Source: JANSWY01 sp965267245
GTDB lineage: Bacteria > Bacteroidota > Bacteroidia > Cytophagales > Cyclobacteriaceae
Assembly (NCBI GenBank): GCA_965267245.1
Contig: OZ253939.1
Coordinates: forward strand, 4,774,001-4,838,000
Length of the DNA: 64,000 nucleotides
Reading direction: 5' to 3'
Every line of letters starts with the position of its first letter. Position 1 is the stretch's first letter. Under the pieces are notes generated by a model that saw only the letters and a program-made list of their open reading frames with translations, did no database searches and was not told the origin of the DNA. Both the position numbers and the translations under genes were made by a program. Of this stretch, positions 27,393 to 35,180 are shown in pieces.

Positions 27393-28043
27393 TTAGCTAT
27401 AGCTACCAATATAATATCCTAACCAAATAACGAATACCAGCACATAAGTACTGCAAACTATTGCGATGGCATACTTGAGTTTTTTGCCTGAGAGCCAGTA
27501 AACGCCAAATATCATGAGTGCCCAGTAGACAACTTCAAATAGGTTAAGTGCCTTTAGTGGGTAGTGATATTTTTGACTGACAACCTCGTAATCAAAGAAA
27601 TTCATTAATGAAAGTGGGTAAAAAGCACGTACATCCCAATAGGTAGGATCGTCTCCTGAAATGAGAAACCAGAAAACTTTAAGTAGTTCTGGTAGAAGAA
27701 ACCATATTTCAAGAAGTAATATGAGTTTCCAGAGGGTATTGAATGTAAGTTTATAGCCATATAAAAAACAGCCCACCCACAAGACAAATGTAGTGAGGGT
27801 AATTTTCCAACCCAGGAAAACCGGTACAACAAAATACTCTAAGGCGAAAAAAAGGTTGAAAATCCCCATTTCCCCACGTTCCTCGAGGATTTCGAAGGCT
27901 GCAATTTCATTTATCAAAAAGGCTTTTTTAAGAAACAGAATGATGAATGAAAGCACACAAAGAAGTAAAAACAATATCAATGGATTAAAATCAAACCATT
28001 CTTCGACAAATTTTCGTCTAATGTTGTATCGTTTATTATTCAC
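27393..28043 (-). CDS. Integral membrane protein of unknown function
   Basis: 216 residues if translation starts at GTG 28,043; a TTG at 28,073 would add ten residues. About five membrane segments are seen: PLILFLLLCVLSFIILFL near the N-terminus, then FFALEYFVVPVFLGWKITL, TFVLWVGCFLYGYKL, LILLLEIWFLLPELLKVFW and a C-terminal pair ending CSTYVLVFVIWLGYYIGS. The layout resembles Yip1-like membrane proteins, but I cannot assign it with confidence. It is convergent with the preceding secreted-protein gene. Confidence 0.65.
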   Translation of the reverse strand: MNNKRYNIRRKFVEEWFDFNPLILFLLLCVLSFIILFLKKAFLINEIAAFEILEERGEMGIFNLFFALEYFVVPVFLGWKITLTTFVLWVGCFLYGYKLTFNTLWKLILLLEIWFLLPELLKVFWFLISGDDPTYWDVRAFYPLSLMNFFDYEVVSQKYHYPLKALNLFEVVYWALMIFGVYWLSGKKLKYAIAIVCSTYVLVFVIWLGYYIGSYS

Positions 28044-28111
28044 GTCCGTATTTTTACAGGTGACATTTTGCAATAATTCTAAAATGGAATGGATATTGCA
28101 ATTGTTCAGAT

Positions 28112-29311
28112 ATGAAAATCAATTATATGCTAAATAAAGTACTTATAACAGTGGCTTTCATTGCCCTAAATTTTGGCATTTCCAAAGCTACTGAAACAGA
28201 TACTTCCAGTACTGACACTTTGCATTCCCACAACTTGTTGCAGAATTTATATATCCAACTAGAAGCAACTGACGCAATCAACGATCTGTACAACTTTAAG
28301 TTTGAAAGATCTGCCTCACAGATCAATTACCTGAAAAAGAAGTATGGTTGGCATCCTATGCCCTATTTTCTTATGGGTTTGAACTATTACTGGAGGATGA
28401 TACCTTATTTGAAAAGCGCAGAGTACGATGATGAATTTTTAGCCTATATGGATACTTCTCTATATCTCGCAGAAAGACTTTATGAGGAGGATAATCCAAT
28501 TGAAGGAGCGTTTTTTTTAGCAGCTACCTATGGTTTTCAATCCAGGTTGTTTTCTGACAGAAAACAGTGGACAAAAGCCGCCTCAGCTGGTCGGAATGCT
28601 TTGAAGTACCTGGATGAGATAAAGGGGAATGAAGACTATAGCCCGGAAATTTTGTTTGGTGAGGCATTATTCAATTACTATGCTGTAATCGCGGAGGAGG
28701 AGTACCCTTTACTCAAACCATTAATGTGGTTTTTACCAGATGGTGACAAAGAGGAGGGCATAAAGCAACTTAAGGAAGTAGCCACCAATGCATTTTATAC
28801 CAGAACAGAAGCCCAGTACTTTTTGATGCGTATTCTTGCACGGGAAAAGAAGGATAGGCAAAGGGCTTTGCAGGTGGCTGAATACCTACATGAAACTTTT
28901 CCAGACAACTCTTATTTCCACCGTTTTTATGCTCGCCTACTGTACTCTACAGGAAGCTATAGTAAAGCCATTGAGGAGTCTGAGTCAATCATCAACAGGA
29001 TTGATAGCATGCAAGTGGGGTATGAGTACCAGTCCGGCAGATATGCCAGTTTTTTTCTGGGACATATTTATGAGCTGAGAGGAGATTATGAAAACTCTTT
29101 AAAATACTATAAACTCTGCATCGGGTACTCCGAATATATGGAAGCGACAGACAAGGGCTATTATCACTTTTCTTTGCTGCATACAGCCAATATTCTAAGA
29201 GGAAGGGGCGAAGACAAAGAAGCGAAAGAATATTATAAATTAACTAAAAAATACGCCAAACGTGGTAGTAGTGCGTGGAAGCGAGCCAGGGAAGCATTGA
29301 AGGAAATGTAA
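28112..29311 (+). CDS. TPR-like secreted protein
   Basis: 399 residues with a signal peptide (about residues 1-25; ATG 28,127 is a possible later start). The rest is almost entirely helical and shows TPR-like pairs, for example RALQVAEYLHETFPDNSYFH, RFYARLLYSTGSYSKAIEES and FFLGHIYELRGDYENSLKYY. Such proteins are protein-interaction scaffolds in the periplasm. No catalytic motif is seen. It is followed directly by repeat island C. Confidence 0.78.
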   Translation: MKINYMLNKVLITVAFIALNFGISKATETDTSSTDTLHSHNLLQNLYIQLEATDAINDLYNFKFERSASQINYLKKKYGWHPMPYFLMGLNYYWRMIPYLKSAEYDDEFLAYMDTSLYLAERLYEEDNPIEGAFFLAATYGFQSRLFSDRKQWTKAASAGRNALKYLDEIKGNEDYSPEILFGEALFNYYAVIAEEEYPLLKPLMWFLPDGDKEEGIKQLKEVATNAFYTRTEAQYFLMRILAREKKDRQRALQVAEYLHETFPDNSYFHRFYARLLYSTGSYSKAIEESESIINRIDSMQVGYEYQSGRYASFFLGHIYELRGDYENSLKYYKLCIGYSEYMEATDKGYYHFSLLHTANILRGRGEDKEAKEYYKLTKKYAKRGSSAWKRAREALKEM

Positions 29312-29455
29312 CTGACTGTTTGAAGAGTTAGGACCGAAGACCGGTGACCGCTGACCGAGGTTAATGAAGTTGGAAGTCCGAAGCTTGAAGTAGGGAAGTT
29401 TTAAGACCGCTGACCGGTGACGGCTTTTCGGATTTCGAGTTTATTCATGGGTGTG
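29312..29455. repeat. Composite word-repeat island C (short)
   Basis: Starting right after the TPR gene stop, this has GACCGAAGACCGGTGACCGC then TGACCGAGGTTAATGAAGTT, then TTGGAAGTCCGAAGCTTGAA, then a second GACCGCTGACCGGTGACGGC and TTTTCGGATTTCGAGTTT. The word order matches islands A, B and D, and the orientation is the same. Confidence 0.72.
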
Positions 29456-29472
29456 TTCTGATTTTTGACTCT

Positions 29473-30549
29473 TTAGTCATGAAATAGGTTGATGAAATTT
29501 TGTTTATTGCTGAGCACGGAATATCTATCAATTACAGTAGTTCTTCCAGCTGAACCAATTACTTTTCTTAACTTTTCATCCTTTAATAGCCACTGTATGT
29601 TTTTAAACCAGTCAGCTGGCGTTTGACATAGATATCCATTGGTTCCACTTGTAATAATTTCTTTATTCACTCCTACTGGTGATGCCAAAGTAGGAATCTC
29701 GAGGGACATATACTGCAAAGCCTTGAACCCACATTTCCCTTCAGCCCATTTATCTTCAGTAAGTGGCATAATGCCTATATCAAAACTTAACAGGTCCTGG
29801 ATTTCAGTCTCCTTTTTCCAGGGTAGATATTCTACATAATTCCGGTGAAATTCGGGTGGTTGGTTCGAGATTATTCGAAATATGATTTCAGTGGTTTTGG
29901 CTATATCATCGATGACAGGTAGGATTTCATTGAGATAAACCATGGTGCTGTGGGTGCCTGTCCAGCCAATGATAAGGGTTTGCGTGTTGGATTTGAGTGT
30001 TCGGTTTTTGGGGTTATGTAGGTTTTCTGTGTCGATTGTGGTGGGATTGATTATCACATAATCATTGAATTGTCTGGCGTATTCAGCGAGGAATTTGTTG
30101 CCTACACTTACTTTTTTAGCCCATTTGCAGATCTTTCCTACTTTTTGATGATACTTTAATTTTGCGGCGATACTGTTTTGAGTAGAGGTATTGGGGAGCC
30201 ATATGGCATCATCAAAATCATAGATGATTCTCTTTTTAAATTTGGTGGCTATTAACCATTCGATTATTGGCGGTCCTACAGGGGTAGCTTCTCTATGAAT
30301 GAAAATATAATCATAACGGGAAACTGAGAATAGCAACCAAAATCTTTTCAGAAATCCAATCATGATTCCCAGCATTTTTTCGACCGTATTCCCTTGCTGA
30401 TACAATTTTCTCCATGTATATAAATTCAGGAACCCTTGTGTTTTGACCTGAATACCATGAGTGGAGAGTACATCAAAATATTGTTCAAAACGAAAGCGCT
30501 GAGAGGGAGCTTCATGTAGTGGATATGGAAATAGGAACAAGACCTTCAT
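29473..30549 (-). CDS. Glycosyltransferase, GT4-like (GT-B fold)
   Basis: 358 residues. It opens with MKVLFLFPYPLHEAPSQRFR and has a GT-B layout: N-terminal half with YDYIFIHREATPVGPP and RIIYDFDDAIWLP, C-terminal half with IIGWTGTHSTMVYLNEILPV and IMPLTEDKWAEGKCGFKALQ, the acidic nucleotide-sugar site area. It probably transfers a hexose onto a lipid-linked glycan in the cytoplasm. It is the only gene between repeat islands C and D and points away from the polysaccharide locus. The donor sugar is unknown. Confidence 0.87.
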   Translation of the reverse strand: MKVLFLFPYPLHEAPSQRFRFEQYFDVLSTHGIQVKTQGFLNLYTWRKLYQQGNTVEKMLGIMIGFLKRFWLLFSVSRYDYIFIHREATPVGPPIIEWLIATKFKKRIIYDFDDAIWLPNTSTQNSIAAKLKYHQKVGKICKWAKKVSVGNKFLAEYARQFNDYVIINPTTIDTENLHNPKNRTLKSNTQTLIIGWTGTHSTMVYLNEILPVIDDIAKTTEIIFRIISNQPPEFHRNYVEYLPWKKETEIQDLLSFDIGIMPLTEDKWAEGKCGFKALQYMSLEIPTLASPVGVNKEIITSGTNGYLCQTPADWFKNIQWLLKDEKLRKVIGSAGRTTVIDRYSVLSNKQNFINLFHD

Positions 30550-30594
30550 GGATGGGTGAAACTAGTAAATTTGGTTGGAAGTTGGAATTTTACT

Positions 30595-30935
30595 GATTTA
30601 TAATGTGCTGATTGTTTAAAGACTAATGACGGGGGACCGGTGATGGCTGACGGATGTTTTTTGATTGGTTAATGTGCTAATGTGCTGATTGTCTGAACAG
30701 TTTTAAGACCGATGACCGAAGACCGACGACCGATGTTTGATAAAGTTGGAAGTCCGAAGCTAGAAGTTTGAATATTGTATCTTATTGAGAGTTTTCGGAT
30801 TTCGCGTTTCCTTTAAGTCCGATGACGGTTGATAGATGTTTGAACCTATATCCTTTTTAATGTGCTGATTTGCCAATTTCTAAATTTTGACCTTTTAGAG
30901 TTTCGGACTTAGGATTTCGAATTTGTTTTTAGCAT
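30595..30935. repeat. Composite word-repeat island D
   Basis: Contains TAATGTGCTGATTGTTTAAAG, GGGGGACCGGTGATGGCTGA, TTGATTGGTTAATGTGCTAA, GACCGATGACCGAAGACCGA, TTGGAAGTCCGAAGCTAGAA, TTTTCGGATTTCGCGTTTCC and TTTAATGTGCTGATTTGCC, in the same order and orientation as in island B. The remaining gap up to 30,977 holds a -7 promoter box and no gene. Confidence 0.75.
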
Positions 30936-30964
30936 CTCCCTACTCCTAAAATCCCAAATCCAAT

Positions 30965-30972
30965 TATCTTTG
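30965..30972 (+). promoter_or_regulatory. Candidate -7 box before the dehydratase gene
   Basis: TATCTTTG matches TAnnTTTG perfectly and ends five bases before the ATG at 30,978. No -33 element at the expected spacing. This would be the first promoter of the polysaccharide locus. Confidence 0.4.
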
Positions 30973-30977
30973 GCCTT

Positions 30978-31964
30978 ATGCTGGATCAAAAAACTGTTTT
31001 AATTACAGGTGGTGCAGGGTTTTTAGGCAAAGCATTGACCCATTACATCTTGGAGCACTATCCAAAAGTGAAGAAATTGAGAATTTTCTCAAGGGATGAG
31101 CTGAAACATCATTATATGAATTGGGACTTTGTAGATAAACAGGTCCCAGTAGAGTATATGATTGGTGATATCCGTGACCTGGAAAGGGTCGAGCAAGCCA
31201 TGCAGGGAGTTGATATCGTAATCCATGCAGCTGCATTAAAGCAAGTTGGGGCTTGTGAGAATAACCCTGAGGAATGTTACAAAACTAATGTGAGTGGCAC
31301 TCAGAACGTAATAAAATCAGCGAAAAGGCATGGTGTTTCACAAACCTTGTTGATTTCATCAGACAAGGCGGTTGACCCGGTTTCTGTTTATGGTAATTCC
31401 AAGCAAGCAGCCGAGAAGTTATTTATCAGTGCGAACAATTCAGATCAAAAGTTCAGCATATTACGTTTGGGAAATCTAATTGGTTCTACAGGTTCTGTAG
31501 TTCCGATTTTTCAGCATATGGCTAAAAAAGGTGCTGTCCCAGTGACTCATCCTGAGATGACAAGATTTGCCGGTAATGTAAGTGAAGCCGTAAAATCAAT
31601 TATGTATACTCTTGAAAAAATGCGAGGTGGTGAGATTTTTATACCTCAATGGAAAGCATTTAAGATTGATGATTTAGTGGATGTAATTGCACCGGGGTGT
31701 GTGAGGAAAATAATTGGTCTACGCAAATACGAAAAGATGCATGAAAGTCTTTTCAGTGGGGTAGAGGCTGAAAGAGTATTGAGTAATGGCAGGTATTTTA
31801 TTGTCCCTGAGGCTGAAATGAGCATTGATGATGCTTTGGATGCGTATGGAGCTATTGAAGGTGGTGTGGATGAGTATGCAAGTAATGAGATTGAGCGTTT
31901 TCGAGGCAATGAATTGAGAAGTCTTTTAAAGTTAAATAGAGTAGCATCTGGACACGGACTTTAG
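30978..31964 (+). CDS. UDP-GlcNAc 4,6-dehydratase-like polysaccharide SDR (PseB/CapD type)
   Basis: 328 residues, an extended short-chain dehydrogenase. The NAD(P) motif is TGGAGFLG (residues 10-17); the DIRD dinucleotide contact (GDIRDLERVEQAM) follows. The catalytic YxxxK is Tyr138-Lys142 in DPVSVYGNSKQAAEKL, with the preceding SSDKAV loop of the PseB/FlaA1/CapD branch. These enzymes make 4-keto-6-deoxy sugar nucleotides, precursors of rare deoxy-amino sugars in surface glycans. It lies 169 bases upstream of the ABC exporter genes. Whether the product is pseudaminic-type or another sugar is open. Confidence 0.88.
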   Translation: MLDQKTVLITGGAGFLGKALTHYILEHYPKVKKLRIFSRDELKHHYMNWDFVDKQVPVEYMIGDIRDLERVEQAMQGVDIVIHAAALKQVGACENNPEECYKTNVSGTQNVIKSAKRHGVSQTLLISSDKAVDPVSVYGNSKQAAEKLFISANNSDQKFSILRLGNLIGSTGSVVPIFQHMAKKGAVPVTHPEMTRFAGNVSEAVKSIMYTLEKMRGGEIFIPQWKAFKIDDLVDVIAPGCVRKIIGLRKYEKMHESLFSGVEAERVLSNGRYFIVPEAEMSIDDALDAYGAIEGGVDEYASNEIERFRGNELRSLLKLNRVASGHGL

Positions 31965-32047
31965 CCTGACTCCAAAAAAGCACTATCTATTCTAGAATGT
32001 TAAATCAAGATTCAAAATGAAAGTAGAATTTGGGTCAAGGATCATTA

Positions 32048-32055
32048 TATATTTG
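32048..32055 (+). promoter_or_regulatory. Candidate -7 box for the ABC-exporter operon
   Basis: TATATTTG is a perfect TAnnTTTG. A TTTG at 32,029-32,032 lies 15 bases upstream, shorter than the usual 19-base spacing. It would give a leader of about 75 bases for the gene at 32,134. Confidence 0.35.
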
Positions 32056-32133
32056 TGCTTACAACAAAGTAGATAAAGAAAATCAGGCTTAAAATACTGA
32101 AGAGAAATCGTTTAGTCCTGTGCTTTAGTACAT

Positions 32134-32964
32134 ATGAAGAAAACACTAATTATTGACCCCAACAAAAGAAAGCTTTCATTGGGTATACAGGAACTGGTAG
32201 ACTATAAAGATCTGTTTTGGACTTTAGCCTATAGAGACTATAGAGTGCGATATGCCCAAACTTTTCTAGGCTTTACCTGGGCATTTATTCAGCCTTTTGC
32301 AACACTTTTGATTTTTACATTAGTATTCGGGAAAGCTGCAAAAATTGATACAGGCGATATACCTTATCCGCTTTTTGCAATTTGTGGTATGGCTGCCTGG
32401 TCGTATTTTGCGTTTGTTCTTAATCAATCGGGAAATTCAATAATCAGCAGCCAAAATATGATCAAGAAGATTTTTTTTCCTCGTTTGATCATACCACTTT
32501 CAAAAGCCGTTGTGGGATTGGTTGATTTTGCTATCGCTTTCCTTTTCATTATCGTTCTTCTGATCTGGTATAATTTTGTTCCTTCCCACAAGCTTATTTA
32601 TTTACCAGTTTTTATTTTTTTTGGAATGATTTCCTCACTTGCACTAGGTGTTTGGGTGAGCTCTCTGACAGTTAGGTACAGGGATATTCAGCATATTATT
32701 CCGTTTGTTGTGCAGTTTGGTTTATATGCAACACCTATTGCATATCCGGCTTCTATAGTGACTAATTCATTACCAAAGTGGGCAGCTACCATTTATTTTC
32801 TGAATCCAATGGCTGGTGTAGTTGAAGGATTTAGGTGGGCTATTCTGGGGGCACCAATAGAGAACGATTATATTTATATATCATTTTTTATTTCTGTGGT
32901 ACTATTTATTACTGGTTTATTTTACTTTAAAAAAGTAGAGAAAGTAATAGCTGATTTAGTGTAG
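32134..32964 (+). CDS. wzm: Polysaccharide ABC exporter permease (Wzm-like)
   Basis: 276 residues, six predicted membrane segments, ABC-2 family. Landmarks are YKDLFWTLAYRDYRVRYAQT followed by FLGFTWAFIQPFATLLIFTL, IKKIFFPRLIIPLSKAVVGL, and the C-terminal YFLNPMAGVVEGFRWAIL. This is the membrane half of the exporter that moves a completed undecaprenyl-linked polysaccharide across the inner membrane. The ATPase gene begins one base after its stop. Confidence 0.93.
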   Translation: MKKTLIIDPNKRKLSLGIQELVDYKDLFWTLAYRDYRVRYAQTFLGFTWAFIQPFATLLIFTLVFGKAAKIDTGDIPYPLFAICGMAAWSYFAFVLNQSGNSIISSQNMIKKIFFPRLIIPLSKAVVGLVDFAIAFLFIIVLLIWYNFVPSHKLIYLPVFIFFGMISSLALGVWVSSLTVRYRDIQHIIPFVVQFGLYATPIAYPASIVTNSLPKWAATIYFLNPMAGVVEGFRWAILGAPIENDYIYISFFISVVLFITGLFYFKKVEKVIADLV

Positions 32965-32965
32965 A

Positions 32966-34174
32966 ATGGAGGATGCAGTGATTAAGGTTGAGAACCTTAC
33001 TAAGGAGTATAAGATAGGGAAAAGGAAAGAGACCTCCTTCAGAGATTCGGTAACTAAACTATTTTCCAGGAGGGAAAAGGTGGATGAAAGAATATTCAGA
33101 GCCCTCGATGGGGTCAATTTTGAGATTTTCAAAGGCGAAGCTGTTGGTATAATTGGAAGAAATGGAGCTGGTAAATCTACGTTGTTAAAAGTTCTGTCGA
33201 GAATAACAGAACCAACCAGGGGAAGAATTAGTATTACCGGGAGAGTTGCTTCCCTACTTGAAGTTGGGACTGGATTTCATCCAGAGTTAACAGGTAGGGA
33301 GAATATTTTCCTAAACGGCACCATCTTAGGGATGTCCAGGGAGGAGGTCAGACAAAAATTTGATGAGATTTTAGATTTTAGTGGTGTTGAAAAGTTTATT
33401 GATACTCCAGTTAAACACTATTCCTCAGGAATGTATGTAAGGTTAGCTTTTTCTGTTGCGGCCCACTTGGAACCCGAAATTTTAATTGTAGATGAGGTAC
33501 TAGCAGTTGGAGACGCAGATTTCCAAAAGAAGTGTTTGGGAAAAATGGGTGATGTTGCAGGTGAAGGGAGAACAGTACTGTTTGTTAGTCACAATATGGG
33601 AGCCATAAAGAGCTTATGCTCAAGTTCAATTTTATTAGAGAGGGGGAAAGTTATTGGTCAGGATCATCCGGATAAAATTATATCTTATTATCTAAACAAG
33701 GCTAGCACTGGAGCTACAAACCATTATGTAAACCAGGGGGATAAGGAAATGGATGGATGCATCCAAGAGATTAGAATCATTGATGGTAAAGGGATGTCAG
33801 TTAGTGATTTTGCTATGGATGATGAAATCTTCGCTGAGTTACATGTCAAAATTGAAGAACCTTCTGATTACACATTGAGTGCACAAATAAAGGAAATGAC
33901 TCATGTGCCAATAATACACTCGGCAACAACCGATACTGGATTTAAACTAGAGCAGACACCTGGATTACAAAAGATTAAGATGTCTATCAAACCACTTTTT
34001 TTGTACCCCAACCAGTACATACTAAGATTTGTGTTGTTCAACGTGGCAACAGGAGAATATGATGAAGTTGATAATTTGTGTTTTAACATAAGCCAAAATT
34101 CTAGTATTGTTTCGAGACCTTTGACCAGAGTCTCGGGGCTCATTTATCAAGATGTTCAATGGGAAAAAATTTAG
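32966..34174 (+). CDS. wzt: Polysaccharide ABC exporter ATPase with Wzt-type C-terminal domain
   Basis: 402 residues. Walker A GRNGAGKST is at residues 64-72, the signature YSSGMYVRLAFSVA near 152-165, and Walker B ILIVDEV at 172-178. VGTGFHPELTGRENIFLNGT and HNMGAIKSL are typical of the Wzt/TagH group. Residues about 250-402 form a beta-rich extension of the Wzt-C type, which in characterised systems binds the modified end of the glycan and so sets specificity. This predicts that the polymer carries a terminal modification such as methylation, which fits the methyltransferase genes nearby. Confidence 0.93.
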   Translation: MEDAVIKVENLTKEYKIGKRKETSFRDSVTKLFSRREKVDERIFRALDGVNFEIFKGEAVGIIGRNGAGKSTLLKVLSRITEPTRGRISITGRVASLLEVGTGFHPELTGRENIFLNGTILGMSREEVRQKFDEILDFSGVEKFIDTPVKHYSSGMYVRLAFSVAAHLEPEILIVDEVLAVGDADFQKKCLGKMGDVAGEGRTVLFVSHNMGAIKSLCSSSILLERGKVIGQDHPDKIISYYLNKASTGATNHYVNQGDKEMDGCIQEIRIIDGKGMSVSDFAMDDEIFAELHVKIEEPSDYTLSAQIKEMTHVPIIHSATTDTGFKLEQTPGLQKIKMSIKPLFLYPNQYILRFVLFNVATGEYDEVDNLCFNISQNSSIVSRPLTRVSGLIYQDVQWEKI

Positions 34175-34190
34175 AAATTAGATATTAGTT

Positions 34191-35168
34191 ATGGATAAAG
34201 TAATAATCATTACGACCATTAATGAAGAGAACGAGGTGCTGAGAAAGTTTGCCTCACTTAATGATTGGCATCTAATTGTAGTTGGTGATAGAAAAGGACC
34301 AAAGAAGATTGATTTACCTAATACCACATTTCTTGACATTGAAACGCAGCAGAAACTGGGATTTCAATATGTTGACCACTGTCCGGAAAATCATTACTCC
34401 AGAAAAAATATCGGCTATCTCTTTGCGATGAAAGAGGGTGCTGATCTGATTGCTGAATCTGATGATGACAACTTGCCAAATGATGACTGGGCTGAGGACC
34501 TTACTTTCTATTCTAACCGGACCCTTAGTAACAATGGGTTTTACAATATATATAACCTTTATTCAGATGAGTTTATCTGGCCAAGAGGATTTCCTCTGGA
34601 AGAAGTTAATTCTAAAGTAGAACCAAAATTTGAAAATTCGGAAAATGAAATAGGGGCATGGCAATTTTTGGCTAATAACAGTCCTGATGTGGATGCAATA
34701 TTCAGATTGACTCGTCCGGAGGAAATCGAGTTTAAGAATTTTGGAAGAGTGGCACTCGCTGAGAAACTTTATTGTCCTTTTAATTCCCAAAATACATTTT
34801 GGAATAAAAAAGCATTTCATCTCCAATATTTGCCGATATCAGTTACTTTCAGGTTTACAGACATACTTAGAGGCTATGTTGCACAGCGAATGTTTTGGCA
34901 CCAGAACCTATTGTTGGGCTTTGGAAATGCCACTGTCTATCAGGAACGAAATGTTCATGATTTGATGAGAGATTTTAAAGATGAAGTTCCAATGTATTTG
35001 AATATTGTCAAAATCACGAAGCTATTTAATGAAATGGATCTTCCTGAGGATCCACTCGATGCAATGGCAAAGACCTATAACATTTTGTGGCGCAACAATA
35101 TTGTAGAAAAGTCGGAAATAGATGCACTTGATGCATGGCTAAAGGACTGCAGGTCAATTAGGAGGTAA
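34191..35168 (+). CDS. STELLO (DUF288)-like putative glycosyltransferase
   Basis: 325 residues. The N-terminal half follows the DUF288/STELLO pattern: IIITTINEENEVLRKFASLN, WHLIVVGDRKGPKKI, YSRKNIGYLFAMKEGADLI, and a DxD-like acidic run ESDDDNLP. The C-terminal half has the LYCPFNSQNTFW and RGYVAQRMFW segments of this family. STELLO proteins are best known in plants, where they influence cellulose synthase assembly; bacterial members sit in glycan loci. It follows the exporter by 16 bases. Enzymatic activity is inferred. Confidence 0.78.
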   Translation: MDKVIIITTINEENEVLRKFASLNDWHLIVVGDRKGPKKIDLPNTTFLDIETQQKLGFQYVDHCPENHYSRKNIGYLFAMKEGADLIAESDDDNLPNDDWAEDLTFYSNRTLSNNGFYNIYNLYSDEFIWPRGFPLEEVNSKVEPKFENSENEIGAWQFLANNSPDVDAIFRLTRPEEIEFKNFGRVALAEKLYCPFNSQNTFWNKKAFHLQYLPISVTFRFTDILRGYVAQRMFWHQNLLLGFGNATVYQERNVHDLMRDFKDEVPMYLNIVKITKLFNEMDLPEDPLDAMAKTYNILWRNNIVEKSEIDALDAWLKDCRSIRR

Positions 35169-35180
35169 TATTTATTATTT

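Noticed and set aside
27394..27405. Palindrome TAGCTATAGCTA at a convergent gene end
   Set aside because: It is a short AT-rich palindrome within the last codons of the membrane-protein gene; chance is the simplest explanation.
31965..32133. Possible tRNA or small RNA in the gap before the ABC exporter
   Set aside because: No cloverleaf, no conserved TPsiC-like box and no stable hairpin; only a promoter box is supported.
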